DNA from: Vulcaniibacterium tengchongense
Lineage (GTDB): Bacteria > Pseudomonadota > Gammaproteobacteria > Xanthomonadales > Xanthomonadaceae
Direction: 5' to 3'
DNA: 64,000 nucleotides
Assembly (NCBI RefSeq): GCF_003814555.1
Contig: NZ_RKQN01000003.1
Span: 479,611-543,610, forward strand
Part shown: positions 10,968 to 19,787 of the stretch, piece after piece
Position numbering within the stretch: the first letter of the stretch is position 1
Layout of the letters: the number at the start of each line of letters is the position of its first letter
Translations under genes and position numbers: made by a program
The notes under the pieces: generated by a model
Database searches by the model: none
The model's input: the letters and a program-made list of their open reading frames with translations, nothing else
Told to the model about the DNA's origin: nothing

Positions 10968-12158
10968 ATGCGCCTGCTCGCGCTGCCCTTCGCCCTCCTG
11001 ATCGCCGTCCAGACCCACGCCGCCCCGCCCGCCGCCGCGCAACGCCTCGCGCAGGACGCGGTGGTCGTCGACACCCACATCGACGCGCCGTACAACCTGA
11101 TCGAGCACTGGGCCGACCTGGGCGGAGCCGTGCCGCAACGCCACTTCGACTACCCGCGCGCGCGCCAGGGCGGGCTGGACGTGGCGTTCATGTCGATCTA
11201 CACCTCCGCCGGCGACGACGAGAGCGGCCAGGCCTGGCAGAAGGCGCAGATGCAGATCGACGCGGTCGAAGCGCTGGTGCAGCGGCATCCGGACAAGTTC
11301 GCGCTGCTGCGTTCGCCCGCCGACGTGGAGAAGCTGCGCGCCGGCGGCCGCGTGCTGCTGGCGCTGGGCATGGAGAACGGCGGCCCGCTCGGCGACGACC
11401 TGGCGAACGTCGCCAAGTTCCACGCGCGCGGGGTGCGCTACATCACCCTCGCCCACAGCCGCAGCAATCGCCTCAGCGACGCCTCGTACGAGGCCAGGCG
11501 CCCGCTCGGCGGGCTGAGCCCGTTCGGCGAGAAGGTGGTCGCCGAGATGAACCGGCTCGGCATGATGGTCGACGTCTCGCACCTGTCCGACGACGCGGTG
11601 CGCGACGTGCTGCGGGTCAGCCGCGCGCCGGTCATCGCCAGCCACTCGGCGCTGCGCCACTTCACCCCGGGCTTCGAACGCAACCTGAGCGACGATCTGG
11701 TGCGGGAGATCGCGGCCAAGGGCGGCGTGGTGCAGATCGCGTTCGGCACCGCCTTCGTCAGCCGCCAGGCGGCCGACGACACCCTGGCCTTCTTCCGCGA
11801 ACTCGACGCGCTGCGCGCGCGCAACGCTCGGGCCGCCGCGGAAGGCCGGCCGGTCGAGAGCGAGGACGCGTTCGAGGCCGAGTGGGAGAAGCGCCATCCG
11901 GTGCCGCGGGTCGGGCTCGAGGTCGTGCTCGACCACATCGACCGCGCGGTGGAACTCGCCGGCGTCGACCACGTCGGCATCGGCTCGGACTTCGACGGCG
12001 TCACCGCGCTGCCGACCGGCCTGCAGTCGGTGGCCGACTACCCGAACCTGGTCGCCGGCCTGCAGGCGCGCGGCTACGGCGACGCCGACATCCGCAAGAT
12101 CCTCGGCGGCAACCTGCTGCGGGTCTGGCGCGAGGTGGAGGCCGCGGCGCGGCGTTGA
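10968..12158 (+). CDS. Exported membrane-type dipeptidase (peptidase family M19)
   Basis: A 396-residue protein with a signal peptide (MRLLALPFALLIAVQTHA, cleavage expected near residue 19), so it acts in the periplasm or at the membrane. M19 (renal dipeptidase) enzymes hydrolyse dipeptides with a binuclear zinc centre. Ligand motifs: VVDTHIDAP near residue 35, ALGMENG near residue 130, VSHLSDD, ASHSALR, and GIGSDFDG near residue 340. It ends with the conserved ILGGNLLRVW. The preceding gap has no shared operon partner. Substrate preference cannot be told. Confidence 0.92.
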   Translation: MRLLALPFALLIAVQTHAAPPAAAQRLAQDAVVVDTHIDAPYNLIEHWADLGGAVPQRHFDYPRARQGGLDVAFMSIYTSAGDDESGQAWQKAQMQIDAVEALVQRHPDKFALLRSPADVEKLRAGGRVLLALGMENGGPLGDDLANVAKFHARGVRYITLAHSRSNRLSDASYEARRPLGGLSPFGEKVVAEMNRLGMMVDVSHLSDDAVRDVLRVSRAPVIASHSALRHFTPGFERNLSDDLVREIAAKGGVVQIAFGTAFVSRQAADDTLAFFRELDALRARNARAAAEGRPVESEDAFEAEWEKRHPVPRVGLEVVLDHIDRAVELAGVDHVGIGSDFDGVTALPTGLQSVADYPNLVAGLQARGYGDADIRKILGGNLLRVWREVEAAARR

Positions 12159-12368
12159 GCCCGGCCGCCGGGATGCGTTCCCGGCCCCGGCGCGCCTGCC
12201 CGTCGCGGTGGCGGCAGCCCCGGGCGGCATGGCCTCGCGCGGTCGTGGACACGGCGCCGTGGGCTCCCCGGCGGCGTTCGTGCCGCCGAAGGCCGCGCAT
12301 GCCCCGCCTGCTCGAGGCCGGCGGGCACGGGCAGCGGCGACGATGCGGACGAGCGGTGGGCCAACGAA

Positions 12369-12392
12369 AAAGCCCCGCCGTAGCGGGGCTTT
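12369..12392 (-). terminator. Rho-independent terminator of the THX gene
   Basis: AAAGCCCCGC (12369-12378), loop CGTA, GCGGGGCTTT (12383-12392). On the minus strand the hairpin is followed by five Ts, so it terminates the THX-like gene. The convergent dipeptidase gene may use it as well. Confidence 0.8.
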
Positions 12393-12411
12393 CGCGGCAC
12401 GGCGGCGGCGC

Positions 12412-12603
12412 TTATTCCTTCGCGGCCTTCTTCACCGCGACCTTCTTCGCCGCCGGGGCCTTGGCCACGGTCTTGGCGGCCTTCTTCGCGGCCGGCGCGG
12501 CGGCGGTGCCGCTGGCCTTGGTCACGGCCTTCTTCGGCCGGGCGTTGCCGTAGCTGGAGTTGTAGCGCTTGCCCTTGGCGGTCTTGCGGTCGCCCTTACC
12601 CAT
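12412..12603 (-). CDS. Small-subunit ribosomal protein THX-like, with a Lys/Ala tail
   Basis: 63 residues, very basic. The first about 26 residues (MGKGDRKTAKGKRYNSSYGN, then ARPKK) match the THX/S31e-like peptide of bacterial 30S subunits, which sits at the top of the head and stabilises rRNA. THX proteins are usually about 25-45 residues. The rest here is a run of alanine/lysine repeats (AAKKAAK, PAAKK) like the C-terminal tails of bacterial histone H1-like proteins. It is a single gene with its own terminator. The N-terminal match is good; the function of the tail is unknown. Confidence 0.8.
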   Translation of the reverse strand: MGKGDRKTAKGKRYNSSYGNARPKKAVTKASGTAAAPAAKKAAKTVAKAPAAKKVAVKKAAKE

Positions 12604-12799
12604 GTTCGTGCTCCTGAATCTGTCTGATTACCGCAGGCTGGTGCGGGGTTTACGAGATCGCGCGGCCGCAGCGCGCGCAAGGCCGCGAAGTCTACCACGG
12701 CGCGCCACGCCCGCCCCAGGCGCCTGCAGGCACGGCCGCCCGGACGCGGCCGGGGGCGCGCGGAGGTTTCGCGCGCCGCAAGCCCGGAGCGGGCCGCGA

Positions 12800-13213
12800 T
12801 CAATGCGCGCAGCTGGCGTCGTGGATGTGCCCGTGGTTGAGGCGCAGGTTGGCGAGGTGGGCCAGGCCGACCAAGGTGCCGCCGAAGGTCATCGCCACCG
12901 CGTGCGGAACCAGGCTCTCGTGCAGCGGCCGGTACAGCACGCCCAGCCACAGCACCGCCAGGCCCGGCACGAGCAGCGAAAGCGCGCGCAACGCGCGGTG
13001 GCGGCGGTAGCCCCACAGCGTGCTGGACAGCCCGAGCGCGGTCGCGAACAGCACGAAGCCGAACTCGAACCCGCTGCCCAGCCAGGCGGACACGCCCAGC
13101 GAGGGCAACAGCGCGATCAGCACCGGCAGCAGCGCGCAATGCGCCGCGCACAGCAGCGAGCCGAGGGCGCCGATGCGGTCGAGCAGGCTGCGCGGGCGAA
13201 GCGGAGTGGGCAT
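12800..13213 (-). CDS. MerC-domain inner-membrane protein (copy 1), likely Zur-controlled
   Basis: A 137-residue protein with four probable transmembrane helices. A first-helix CAAHC-x3-P motif is like the metal-binding cysteines of MerC mercuric transporters, and the C-terminus is histidine-rich (HGHIHDASCAH). MerC proteins move Hg(II) across the inner membrane, but there are no other mer genes here. The gene is divergent from a ZnuD-type receptor, with a Zur-like box between them. I infer a role in zinc or another divalent metal under zinc starvation. A second MerC gene at 33012-33395 has the same setting. Confidence 0.82.
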   Translation of the reverse strand: MPTPLRPRSLLDRIGALGSLLCAAHCALLPVLIALLPSLGVSAWLGSGFEFGFVLFATALGLSSTLWGYRRHRALRALSLLVPGLAVLWLGVLYRPLHESLVPHAVAMTFGGTLVGLAHLANLRLNHGHIHDASCAH

Positions 13214-13237
13214 GACTTCTGGGAGGGAGCGGATCCG

Positions 13238-13260
13238 GTACAGTTATAATATAACATTTC
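13238..13260. promoter_or_regulatory. Zur-like operator between merC copy 1 and znuD
   Basis: GTTATAATATAAC at 13243-13255 is a perfect 6-1-6 inverted repeat, followed by ATTTC. This is the core of the known gammaproteobacterial Zur box (GTTATA-n-TATAAC). It contains TATAAT at 13245-13250, a likely -10 for the receptor gene 45 bases downstream, so bound Zur would block the promoter. It is an island of A and T in GC-rich surroundings. Confidence 0.8.
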
Positions 13261-13294
13261 GCAGTTCAGGCCCTCATCTTCCCATCACTCGCCC

Positions 13295-15499
13295 ATGACC
13301 GCCACCTCCCGCCCCCGTCCCCGCCGCCTTCCGCTCGCCCTCGCCCTGGCCATGGCGCTGCCCGCCGCCCATGCGCAGCAAGCCCAGCCCGGTCACGATC
13401 ACCAGCCCAAGGACCTGGCCGCGGTCGAGGTCAAGGCGACGCCCTTCGCCGACACCGCCGAGGACCTGGCCCGCCCGGTCGAGGTGCTCGCCGGGGAGCG
13501 GCTGGACGAAGCCAAGGCCAACTCGCTCGGCGAGACCGTGAACCGCCTGCCCGGCGTGCAGTCGTCCTACTTCGGTCCCGGCGTCGGCCGCCCGATCGTG
13601 CGCGGCATGGACGGCGCACGCGTGCAGGTCCTCAGCGACGGCCTCGGCTCGGGCGACGTGTCCACGGTCAGCGTCGACCATGCGGTCAGCATCGAACCGT
13701 TCCTGGCCGACCAGATCGAAGTGCTGAAGGGCCCGTCCACCCTGCTCTACGGCAGCGGCGCGATCGGCGGCGCGGTCAACGTGATCGACGGCCGCATCCC
13801 CGAGGCGGTCACCGACCAGCCGCTGCAGGGCCGCGCCGAACTGCGCGGCAACACCGTCAACGACGAGCGCACCGGCATGTTCCGCCTCGACGCCACCGCC
13901 GCGTCGGGCAACCTCGTCTTCCACGTCGACGGCCTGCACCGCGAGACCGGCGACTACGACATCCCCGGCTACGCCGAAAGTGCCGCGCACCTGGCCGAGG
14001 AAGGCGAGACCCCGGATCCGGCGAGCAAGGGCACGCTGCCCAACAGCTTCGTGCGCACGGATGCCGGCGCGCTCGGCGTCAGCTGGGTCGGCGAACGCGG
14101 CTTCCTCGGCCTGAGCGCCAGCCTGTTCGACACCCGCTACGGCGTGCCCGGCCACGAGCACGCGCACGGCGACGGGCACGATCATGACCACGACCACGAA
14201 GGCGAGCCCGGCGAGGAGCAGGACGCCGGCCACGAGGAGGAAGGCGGCGTGCACATCGGCCTCGACCAGCGCCGCTACGAGCTGCGCGGCGGCCTGGACG
14301 ACGTCGGTCCGTTCAAGTCGCTGCGCGCCAAGTTCGCCCATACCGACTACACCCACACCGAATACGAGGGCGACGGCGCGGTCGGCACGGTGTTCGACAA
14401 CGCCAGCAACGAGGCGCGCTTCGAGCTCGTTCACCAGCCGCTGCTGGGCTGGGAGGGCGCGCTCGGGCTGCAGTGGGCGGAGCGCGATTTCGAGGCCGTC
14501 GGCGACGAGGCCTTCGTGCCGCCGTCGCAGTCGCGCGACGCCGGCCTGTTCTGGATCGGCCGCCGCGGCTTCGGCCCGGTCGGCGTCGAACTCGGCGCGC
14601 GCGTGGACCGCAACAAGATCGACGTCGACGACGCGGTCGCCGTCGGCCCCGATCGCGATTTCGACACCGCCAGCCTGTCGGCGGCGCTGAAGTGGGACGT
14701 CAGCGACGCGTTGCACCTGTCGTTCGGCCTCGATCGCGCGCAGCGTTCGCCGACGGCGGAGGAGCTGTATTCCAGCGGCCTGCACGTGGCCACCGCCAGC
14801 GTCGAGATCGGCGACCCGGACCTGGACGTGGAGACCGCCAACCGCGCCGAGATCGGCCTGCACTGGCACGGCGGCCCGTTCAGGCTGGGCCTGGCGCTGT
14901 ACCAGACCCGCTTCGACGACTTCATCTACCTGGCCGATACCGGCATCGAGGAGCACGACGGTCCGGTGCGGGTGTGGACCCAGGACAAGGCGCGCTTCAC
15001 CGGCGCCGAGGCCGAGTTCGAGTGGGCCTTCGCCGACAACGCCAGCGGCGCCTGGAACCTGCGCCTGTTCGGCGACGTGGTGCGCGGCGAGCTCGACGGC
15101 AGCGGCACGCGCACGCTCGACGTGTCGGTGCCGCATGGCGACCACAGCCACGACTACACGGTCGAGCTGGCGCGCGACGGCAACCTGCCGCGGATCGCGC
15201 CCTGGCGCGCCGGCGGCGAGGTGCGCTGGGAACTGGGCTCGTGGCGCGCCTCGCTCGGCGCGGTGCGCTACGCGCGGCAGGACCGGGTGGCGCAGTTCGA
15301 GAGCGAGACGCCGGGCTACACCCTGGTCGACGCGCACCTGGCCTGGCACCAGGACACCGCCGCCGGCAACGCCTGGGAGGTGTTCCTGGACGGCAGCAAC
15401 CTGCTCGACGAGGAGGCGCGGCCGCATACCTCGTTCCTGCGCGACGTCGCCCCGCTGCCCGGCCGCGGCGTGGCCTTCGGCGTGCGCATGTTCTTCTGA
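13295..15499 (+). CDS. znuD: TonB-dependent outer-membrane receptor, ZnuD-like zinc receptor
   Basis: 734 residues. A signal peptide ends near MALPAAHAQ (residue 28). A plug domain follows (EVLKGPSTLLYGSGAIGGAVN, about residues 147-167), then a 22-strand-type barrel ending in phenylalanine (FGVRMFF). Around residues 287-318 there is a loop rich in His, Asp and Glu (GHEHAHGDGHDHDHDHEG), the hallmark of ZnuD-type zinc receptors. An N-terminal HDH also follows the signal peptide. Transport needs TonB-ExbB-ExbD energy, none of which is encoded adjacent. The Zur-like box upstream and the divergent MerC gene support zinc uptake. Copper or another metal is possible but less likely. Confidence 0.88.
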   Translation: MTATSRPRPRRLPLALALAMALPAAHAQQAQPGHDHQPKDLAAVEVKATPFADTAEDLARPVEVLAGERLDEAKANSLGETVNRLPGVQSSYFGPGVGRPIVRGMDGARVQVLSDGLGSGDVSTVSVDHAVSIEPFLADQIEVLKGPSTLLYGSGAIGGAVNVIDGRIPEAVTDQPLQGRAELRGNTVNDERTGMFRLDATAASGNLVFHVDGLHRETGDYDIPGYAESAAHLAEEGETPDPASKGTLPNSFVRTDAGALGVSWVGERGFLGLSASLFDTRYGVPGHEHAHGDGHDHDHDHEGEPGEEQDAGHEEEGGVHIGLDQRRYELRGGLDDVGPFKSLRAKFAHTDYTHTEYEGDGAVGTVFDNASNEARFELVHQPLLGWEGALGLQWAERDFEAVGDEAFVPPSQSRDAGLFWIGRRGFGPVGVELGARVDRNKIDVDDAVAVGPDRDFDTASLSAALKWDVSDALHLSFGLDRAQRSPTAEELYSSGLHVATASVEIGDPDLDVETANRAEIGLHWHGGPFRLGLALYQTRFDDFIYLADTGIEEHDGPVRVWTQDKARFTGAEAEFEWAFADNASGAWNLRLFGDVVRGELDGSGTRTLDVSVPHGDHSHDYTVELARDGNLPRIAPWRAGGEVRWELGSWRASLGAVRYARQDRVAQFESETPGYTLVDAHLAWHQDTAAGNAWEVFLDGSNLLDEEARPHTSFLRDVAPLPGRGVAFGVRMFF

Positions 15500-15541
15500 A
15501 CCGGCGTACGCCCCGGGCGCGGCCGGCCAGGTCCGGCCGCG

Positions 15542-16426
15542 TCACGGCGCGGCTCGGTAGTACTCCGCCATGTGCTCGACGAAGGCCCGCACCTTCAGCG
15601 GCGGATGCCGCGCGTGCGGGTACAGCGCGTAGTAGTGGCGCACGCCGAAGGCGTGCTCGGGCAACACCCTCAGCAGGCGCCCGCCGGCGATGTCGCCGGC
15701 CACGGTCTTGGCCGTGAACGCGGCGATGCCGATGCCGGCCAGCGCCGCCGCGTGCAGGGCCGCGATCGTGTCCACCTGCAGCCCCGGCTCCGCCTGCGTG
15801 CGGCCGCGGCCGGCCCCGTCCGGCGGTTCGTACCCGGCGTCGTCGCGATAGCGCAGCATCCGGTGCTGCGCCAGCTCCGCCACGCTCCGCGGCAGTCCCT
15901 GGCGACTCACGTACGACGGCGACGCCACCAGCACCCGTTCCGATGCGGCCAGGCGCCGCGCCACCAGCGGCAGGTCGGGGATGCCCTCGCTGATCCGCAA
16001 CGCCACGTCGAAGCGGCTGCCGCCCATCTCGACGAAGCGGTCGTCGCAGGACAGCTCCAGGCGCACGTCCGGATAGCGCGCCAGGAAGCCGGGCAGCCAC
16101 CCCTCCAGTTCGAGCGTGCCGACCACCAGCGGGACGCTGACCCGAAGCAGCCCGCTCGGCTGCCTGTGCTCCTCGGCCACCGAGCGCATCGCGCCGTCGA
16201 ACCGGTCGAGGATCTCGACGCAGGCGTGATAGAAGCGCTCCCCCGCGCCGGTCAGGGTGAGGCGGCGCGTGTTGCGGTTGACCAGCCTCGTGCCCAGCTC
16301 GGTTTCCAGTTGCCGGACCGTGCGGGAAACGGAGGAGTGGGTCGTGCCCAGGCGCCCGGCCGCCGCGGAGAAGCCGCGCGCCTCGGCGACCGAGCGGAAC
16401 ACCTGCATCGCGCGGAATCGGTCCAT
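15542..16426 (-). CDS. LysR-family transcriptional regulator
   Basis: 294 residues. An N-terminal winged helix-turn-helix covers residues 1-60 (FRSVAEARGFSAAAGRLGTT, HSSVSRTVRQLE), followed by the co-inducer-binding domain (residues 90-290). It resembles the large group of LysR proteins that regulate a neighbouring enzyme or efflux gene. Its 5' end faces the 3' end of the isochorismatase-like gene 37 bases away on the same strand, so it is downstream of that gene rather than divergent from it. Target and ligand are not evident. Confidence 0.9.
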   Translation of the reverse strand: MDRFRAMQVFRSVAEARGFSAAAGRLGTTHSSVSRTVRQLETELGTRLVNRNTRRLTLTGAGERFYHACVEILDRFDGAMRSVAEEHRQPSGLLRVSVPLVVGTLELEGWLPGFLARYPDVRLELSCDDRFVEMGGSRFDVALRISEGIPDLPLVARRLAASERVLVASPSYVSRQGLPRSVAELAQHRMLRYRDDAGYEPPDGAGRGRTQAEPGLQVDTIAALHAAALAGIGIAAFTAKTVAGDIAGGRLLRVLPEHAFGVRHYYALYPHARHPPLKVRAFVEHMAEYYRAAP

Positions 16427-16463
16427 GCGCGTATGGTCTACGTTTCCGCGCAGGCGGCAAGTC

Positions 16464-17138
16464 TTACCTGCGCAGCGGCAAGGCTTCGATCTGCGCGGTC
16501 GTCAGCACGTCGCCGAACGTGTCCTCGATTTCGGCCAGCGCGGCGCGGTGCAGGGAGCCGTGGTCGACGGTTTCGCCGTTCGCGCGGGTGATGTCGCGCG
16601 TCGCCGACGCGTCGGAAGCGACGATCACCGCGAAACCGTTGGGCACCGCGTCGCGCGCCGCCCCGGCGACGCAGGCGTGGGTCATCAGCCCGGCCACGAT
16701 CACCGTCTCGGTGCCGGCCCGCTTCAGCCGCGCGGCGAGGTCCGTGCCGGCGAACACGCTGACGGTTGCCTTCCGCACCACCGTGTCGCCCGGGCGCGGC
16801 TGCATGTCCGGATGGAACGCCGCGGTGTCGCCGTCGACCGCGAACAACGGCGCCCCGGCCGGCGCGACGTGCTGCACGTGGTACACGGGAATCCGCGCCC
16901 GGTCGGCGAACGCGATCAGCCGCCTGGCGTTGGCCATCGCCGCCAGTCCGTCGGGAATCGGCATCTTCCCGGTGAAGTATTCGTTCTGGAAATCGATCAC
17001 CAGCAGCGCGGTGCGCGCCGGGTCGAGGCGGTCGGCGGCGTGCGCGCCCGCCATGGCGCGGATGGTCGGGTGCGGACCGGCAGCGGCCGCGGGGGCCGCC
17101 ATCGCCAACAACGTGATCAGGCCTGTGAACGCTTTCAT
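16464..17138 (-). CDS. Exported isochorismatase-family cysteine hydrolase
   Basis: 224 residues with a signal peptide (MKAFTGLITLLAMAAPAAAA), unusual for this mostly cytoplasmic family. The catalytic triad is present: Asp49 in VIDFQNE, Lys123 in VVRKATVS, Cys156 in MTHACVAG. The family includes nicotinamidases, isochorismatases and other amidases; the sequence does not say which. The start at 17138 gives the signal peptide. The gene is divergent from marR-MFS, and the gap between them holds two palindromes, so MarR may control this gene too. Confidence 0.87.
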   Translation of the reverse strand: MKAFTGLITLLAMAAPAAAAGPHPTIRAMAGAHAADRLDPARTALLVIDFQNEYFTGKMPIPDGLAAMANARRLIAFADRARIPVYHVQHVAPAGAPLFAVDGDTAAFHPDMQPRPGDTVVRKATVSVFAGTDLAARLKRAGTETVIVAGLMTHACVAGAARDAVPNGFAVIVASDASATRDITRANGETVDHGSLHRAALAEIEDTFGDVLTTAQIEALPLRR

Positions 17139-17314
17139 TGCCGCGACTCCTCGGTGGGGGGAGGCGCAGCTTAGAAGCGCCGCGCCCGCCGTCCCATGCC
17201 GGAACCGGCACGTCACCTGTGCGCGCGGCGCACAGCTGCGCCCGCCGCTTCCGCCCGGGCGTTTCGCGGGCGCGGCGGCGCACGGCCCGGATCGGGCCGC
17301 ACGTCTGCAGGATC

Positions 17315-17351
17315 GTGCATATGCACCCATCCGGCAAAGGTGTATATACAC
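17315..17351. promoter_or_regulatory. Twin palindromic operators upstream of marR
   Basis: GTGCATATGCAC (17315-17326) and GTGTATATACAC (17340-17351) are both perfect 12-base palindromes. They differ at two symmetric positions and their centres are 25 bases apart. The second contains a TATATA -10-like hexamer (17343-17348) seven bases before the marR ATG. This fits autoregulation by a MarR dimer bound at two sites, possibly also controlling the divergent hydrolase gene. Confidence 0.7.
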
Positions 17352-17355
17352 GCTC

Positions 17356-17799
17356 ATGGACCCGACCCCGACCTCCAGCCCCTGCACCTGCTTCCGCCTG
17401 CGCAAGTTGGCGCGGCTGCTCAGCCAGCGCTACGACCGCGAACTCGCCCCGGCGGGCCTCAACATCAACCAGTACTCGATCCTGCGCCGCGCCAAGCGCG
17501 CGCCGGAGCCGCGCACGATCGGCGAGCTCGCGCGCGAACTCGGCATGGACCGCACCACGCTCAGCCGCGACCTCAAGCCGCTGATCGCGTCCGGTTGGGT
17601 CGCCCTGGTCGACGGCGACGACGCGCGCCAGCGCCGGGTGCGGGTGACCGCCGCCGGCGCGCGCGCGATCGAGCGCGCCCTGCCGCTGTGGCGGCGCGCG
17701 CAGGACGCGATCGGCCGCAGCCTCGGCGAGAGTGGCGTGGCGGCCCTGCACCGGCAGCTCGACCGCGCGATCGAACGGCTGCAGGGAGCGGACGCATGA
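17356..17799 (+). CDS. MarR-family transcriptional regulator
   Basis: 147 residues with a winged helix-turn-helix (residues about 35-110): NQYSILRRAKR, TIGELARELGMDRTTLSRDL, then the wing DGDDARQRRVRVT. MarR dimers usually repress their own operon and release DNA on binding small aromatic ligands or on cysteine oxidation. Cysteines at residues 10 and 12 (SSPCTCFRL) are close together, and I note them without claiming redox sensing. The ATG lies five bases after a palindrome and has no ribosome-binding site, so the message may be leaderless. The stop overlaps the MFS gene by four bases. Confidence 0.9.
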   Translation: MDPTPTSSPCTCFRLRKLARLLSQRYDRELAPAGLNINQYSILRRAKRAPEPRTIGELARELGMDRTTLSRDLKPLIASGWVALVDGDDARQRRVRVTAAGARAIERALPLWRRAQDAIGRSLGESGVAALHRQLDRAIERLQGADA

Positions 17800-19013
17800 G
17801 CCCGGCCGCCGCCCGCTACTGGCCGCTGGTGCTGGCCGCGACCGCGACCCTGATGGTGACGATGGGCGTGCGCCAGTCGCTGGGGCTGTTCGTCGCGCCA
17901 CTCGGCCGCGACACCGGGCTCGGCGTGGCCGAGATCAGCTTCGCCCTCGCCGTCGGCCAGTTCGTCTGGGGGGCGGTGCAGCCGGTGTTCGGGGCGATCG
18001 CCGACCAGCGCGGTCCCGGCCGCGTGCTGGTCGCCGGCGGCGTGCTGCTGGCGGCGGGCATGGCCCTGGCGCCGGCGCTGCCGACCGCATGGGGCCTGCT
18101 GCTGACGCTGGGGCTGCTCAGCGCCGCCGGCGCGGGCGCCGGCAGTTTCTCGATCCTGATCGGGGCCACCGCGCAACGGATCCCGGGCGAACGGCGCTCG
18201 ATGGCCGCGGGCGTGATCAACGCCGGCGGTTCGTTCGGCCAGTTCCTGTTCGCGCCGCTGGTGCAGGCGGCGATCGCGCTGGCGGGCTGGGCCGTGGCGA
18301 TGTGGGCGTTGGCCGCGGCCGCGTTGGCCACCTTGCCCCTGGCCTGGCCGCTGCGGCGGCGCGCGCCGGCCGCCGCGGAGGCCCCGGCGCAGGCCCCGGC
18401 GGGCCCGGCCCTGGGCGAACAGCTGCGCATCGCCGTGCGCGACCGCAGCTACTGGATGCTGCATGCCGGCTTCTTCACCTGCGGCGTGCACATCGCCTTC
18501 CTGGTCACGCACCTGCCCACCGAGATCGCGCTGTGCGGCCTGCCGGCGAGCGTGTCGGCGCTGTCGCTGGCGCTGATCGGGCTGTTCAACGTCGCCGGCA
18601 GCCTGGGGGCGGGCTGGCTGGGCCAGCGCGTGCGCATGAAGTACCTGCTCGCGGCGATGTACGCCAGCCGCGCGCTACTGGTCGCGCTGTACCTGGTCTC
18701 GCCGCCGACCCCGCTGACGTTCTACGCGTTCGCCGCCGGCCTCGGCCTGACCTGGCTGGCGACGGTGCCGCCGACCGCCGGCCTGGTCGGCAAGCTGTTC
18801 GGGCCGCGCTACCTGGGCACGCTGTTCGGCCTGACCCTGCTCTCGCACCAGCTCGGCGGCTTCTTCGGCGCCTGGGTCGGCGGCCTGGTGCTGGAGCGCT
18901 TCGGCGGCTATGCGTGGATGTGGTACGCCGACATGGCGCTGGCGCTGCTCGCGGCGGCGGCCAACCTGCCGATCCGCGAGGCCAGGCCGCTGGCGCAGCC
19001 CGCGGCGGCGTGA
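17796..19013 (+). CDS. Major facilitator superfamily transporter, MarR-linked
   Basis: A 405-residue inner-membrane transporter with about 12 predicted helices, a central basic/alanine-proline linker near residues 185-205, and MFS-type loops (GAIADQRGPGRVLVAGG). The opening (MGVRQSLGLFVAPL) resembles OFA- and CynX-type permeases that move small organic anions. The start overlaps the marR stop (ATGA), so both are expressed together. The adjacent secreted amidohydrolase suggests an aromatic or amide compound as substrate or inducer; this is inference only. Confidence 0.88.
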   Translation: MSPAAARYWPLVLAATATLMVTMGVRQSLGLFVAPLGRDTGLGVAEISFALAVGQFVWGAVQPVFGAIADQRGPGRVLVAGGVLLAAGMALAPALPTAWGLLLTLGLLSAAGAGAGSFSILIGATAQRIPGERRSMAAGVINAGGSFGQFLFAPLVQAAIALAGWAVAMWALAAAALATLPLAWPLRRRAPAAAEAPAQAPAGPALGEQLRIAVRDRSYWMLHAGFFTCGVHIAFLVTHLPTEIALCGLPASVSALSLALIGLFNVAGSLGAGWLGQRVRMKYLLAAMYASRALLVALYLVSPPTPLTFYAFAAGLGLTWLATVPPTAGLVGKLFGPRYLGTLFGLTLLSHQLGGFFGAWVGGLVLERFGGYAWMWYADMALALLAAAANLPIREARPLAQPAAA

Positions 19014-19201
19014 CGCGCCGGGGTTTCACAGGGCCGCGGGCATAGCGCGGAGGATTCCGCGCCTCGCGGCGAGCCGGCGTCGCGAATCGGCGGGAAGCCG
19101 CCGGAGGGCGCCGTCGCGCTGGCGGCGGCGGCGAACCGGCCCCGCCGCCGACGGCCGCTCGTCGGTGCCGGTCGCGCCGCAGCGCGCACCAACACGCCGC
19201 C

Positions 19202-19696
19202 TCAGCCGGCCTTCGCCTCCGCCGCGCACGCGCCGCAGACGCCGTGCACCTCCAGGGTCTGCGCCTGCGGGGTGAAGCCCAGCGCGCGCGCCTGGGCGTC
19301 GAGCAGCTCGACGATGCGCTCGTCCTCCAGTTCGGTGGCGGACTGGCAGCGGTCGCAGATCAGGAACGGCACCGCGTGCTGCTCGGCGCCCGGATGGTGG
19401 CAGCCGACGAAGGCGTTGATCGACGCCAGCTTGTGGATGAAGCCGTGCTCGAGCAGGAAGTCCAGCGCCCGGTACACCGTGGGCGGAGCCGCGGCGTCGT
19501 GGGTTTCCTTCATCAGGTCCAGCAGTTCGTAGGCCTTGACCGGCCGCCCGGCGTCGGCGATCAGGCGCAGCGCGTGGGCGCGGATCGGCGTCAGCCGCAG
19601 CCCGCGCTGGGCGCAGGCGCGCTCGACCTCGTGCACGAAGGCGTCGCCGTCGTGGACGTGGTGCTGGGGATCGGTGCAGGCGGGAGAGCGGCTCAT
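19202..19696 (-). CDS. zur: Zinc uptake regulator Zur (Fur family)
   Basis: 164 residues. The N-terminal winged helix ([38 protein letters not shown]) is followed by a dimerisation/metal domain with FVGCHHPG and two CxxC pairs (ICDRC and VCGAC) that hold the structural zinc. The C-terminal CxxC and the lack of Fur-type HHDH iron-site residues point to Zur rather than Fur. When zinc-loaded it represses uptake genes. Two matching operators lie in this window at 13.24 and 33.42 kb. The ATG at 19696 is preceded by low-complexity sequence shared with the gltX 3' side. Confidence 0.88.
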   Translation of the reverse strand: MSRSPACTDPQHHVHDGDAFVHEVERACAQRGLRLTPIRAHALRLIADAGRPVKAYELLDLMKETHDAAAPPTVYRALDFLLEHGFIHKLASINAFVGCHHPGAEQHAVPFLICDRCQSATELEDERIVELLDAQARALGFTPQAQTLEVHGVCGACAAEAKAG

Positions 19697-19787
19697 GGGC
19701 GATAGATGGCGCCGGAACTGCGTCGGGGCAAGGGTAGCGCGTCCGCGCCGCCGGCGCAGGCGCGTCTCAGCCGCGCCCCGGGAACGC

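Noticed and set aside
12800-13213. A mercury-resistance operon around MerC
   Set aside because: No merR, merT, merP or merA is present; the operator is of Zur type and the neighbour is a zinc-type receptor.
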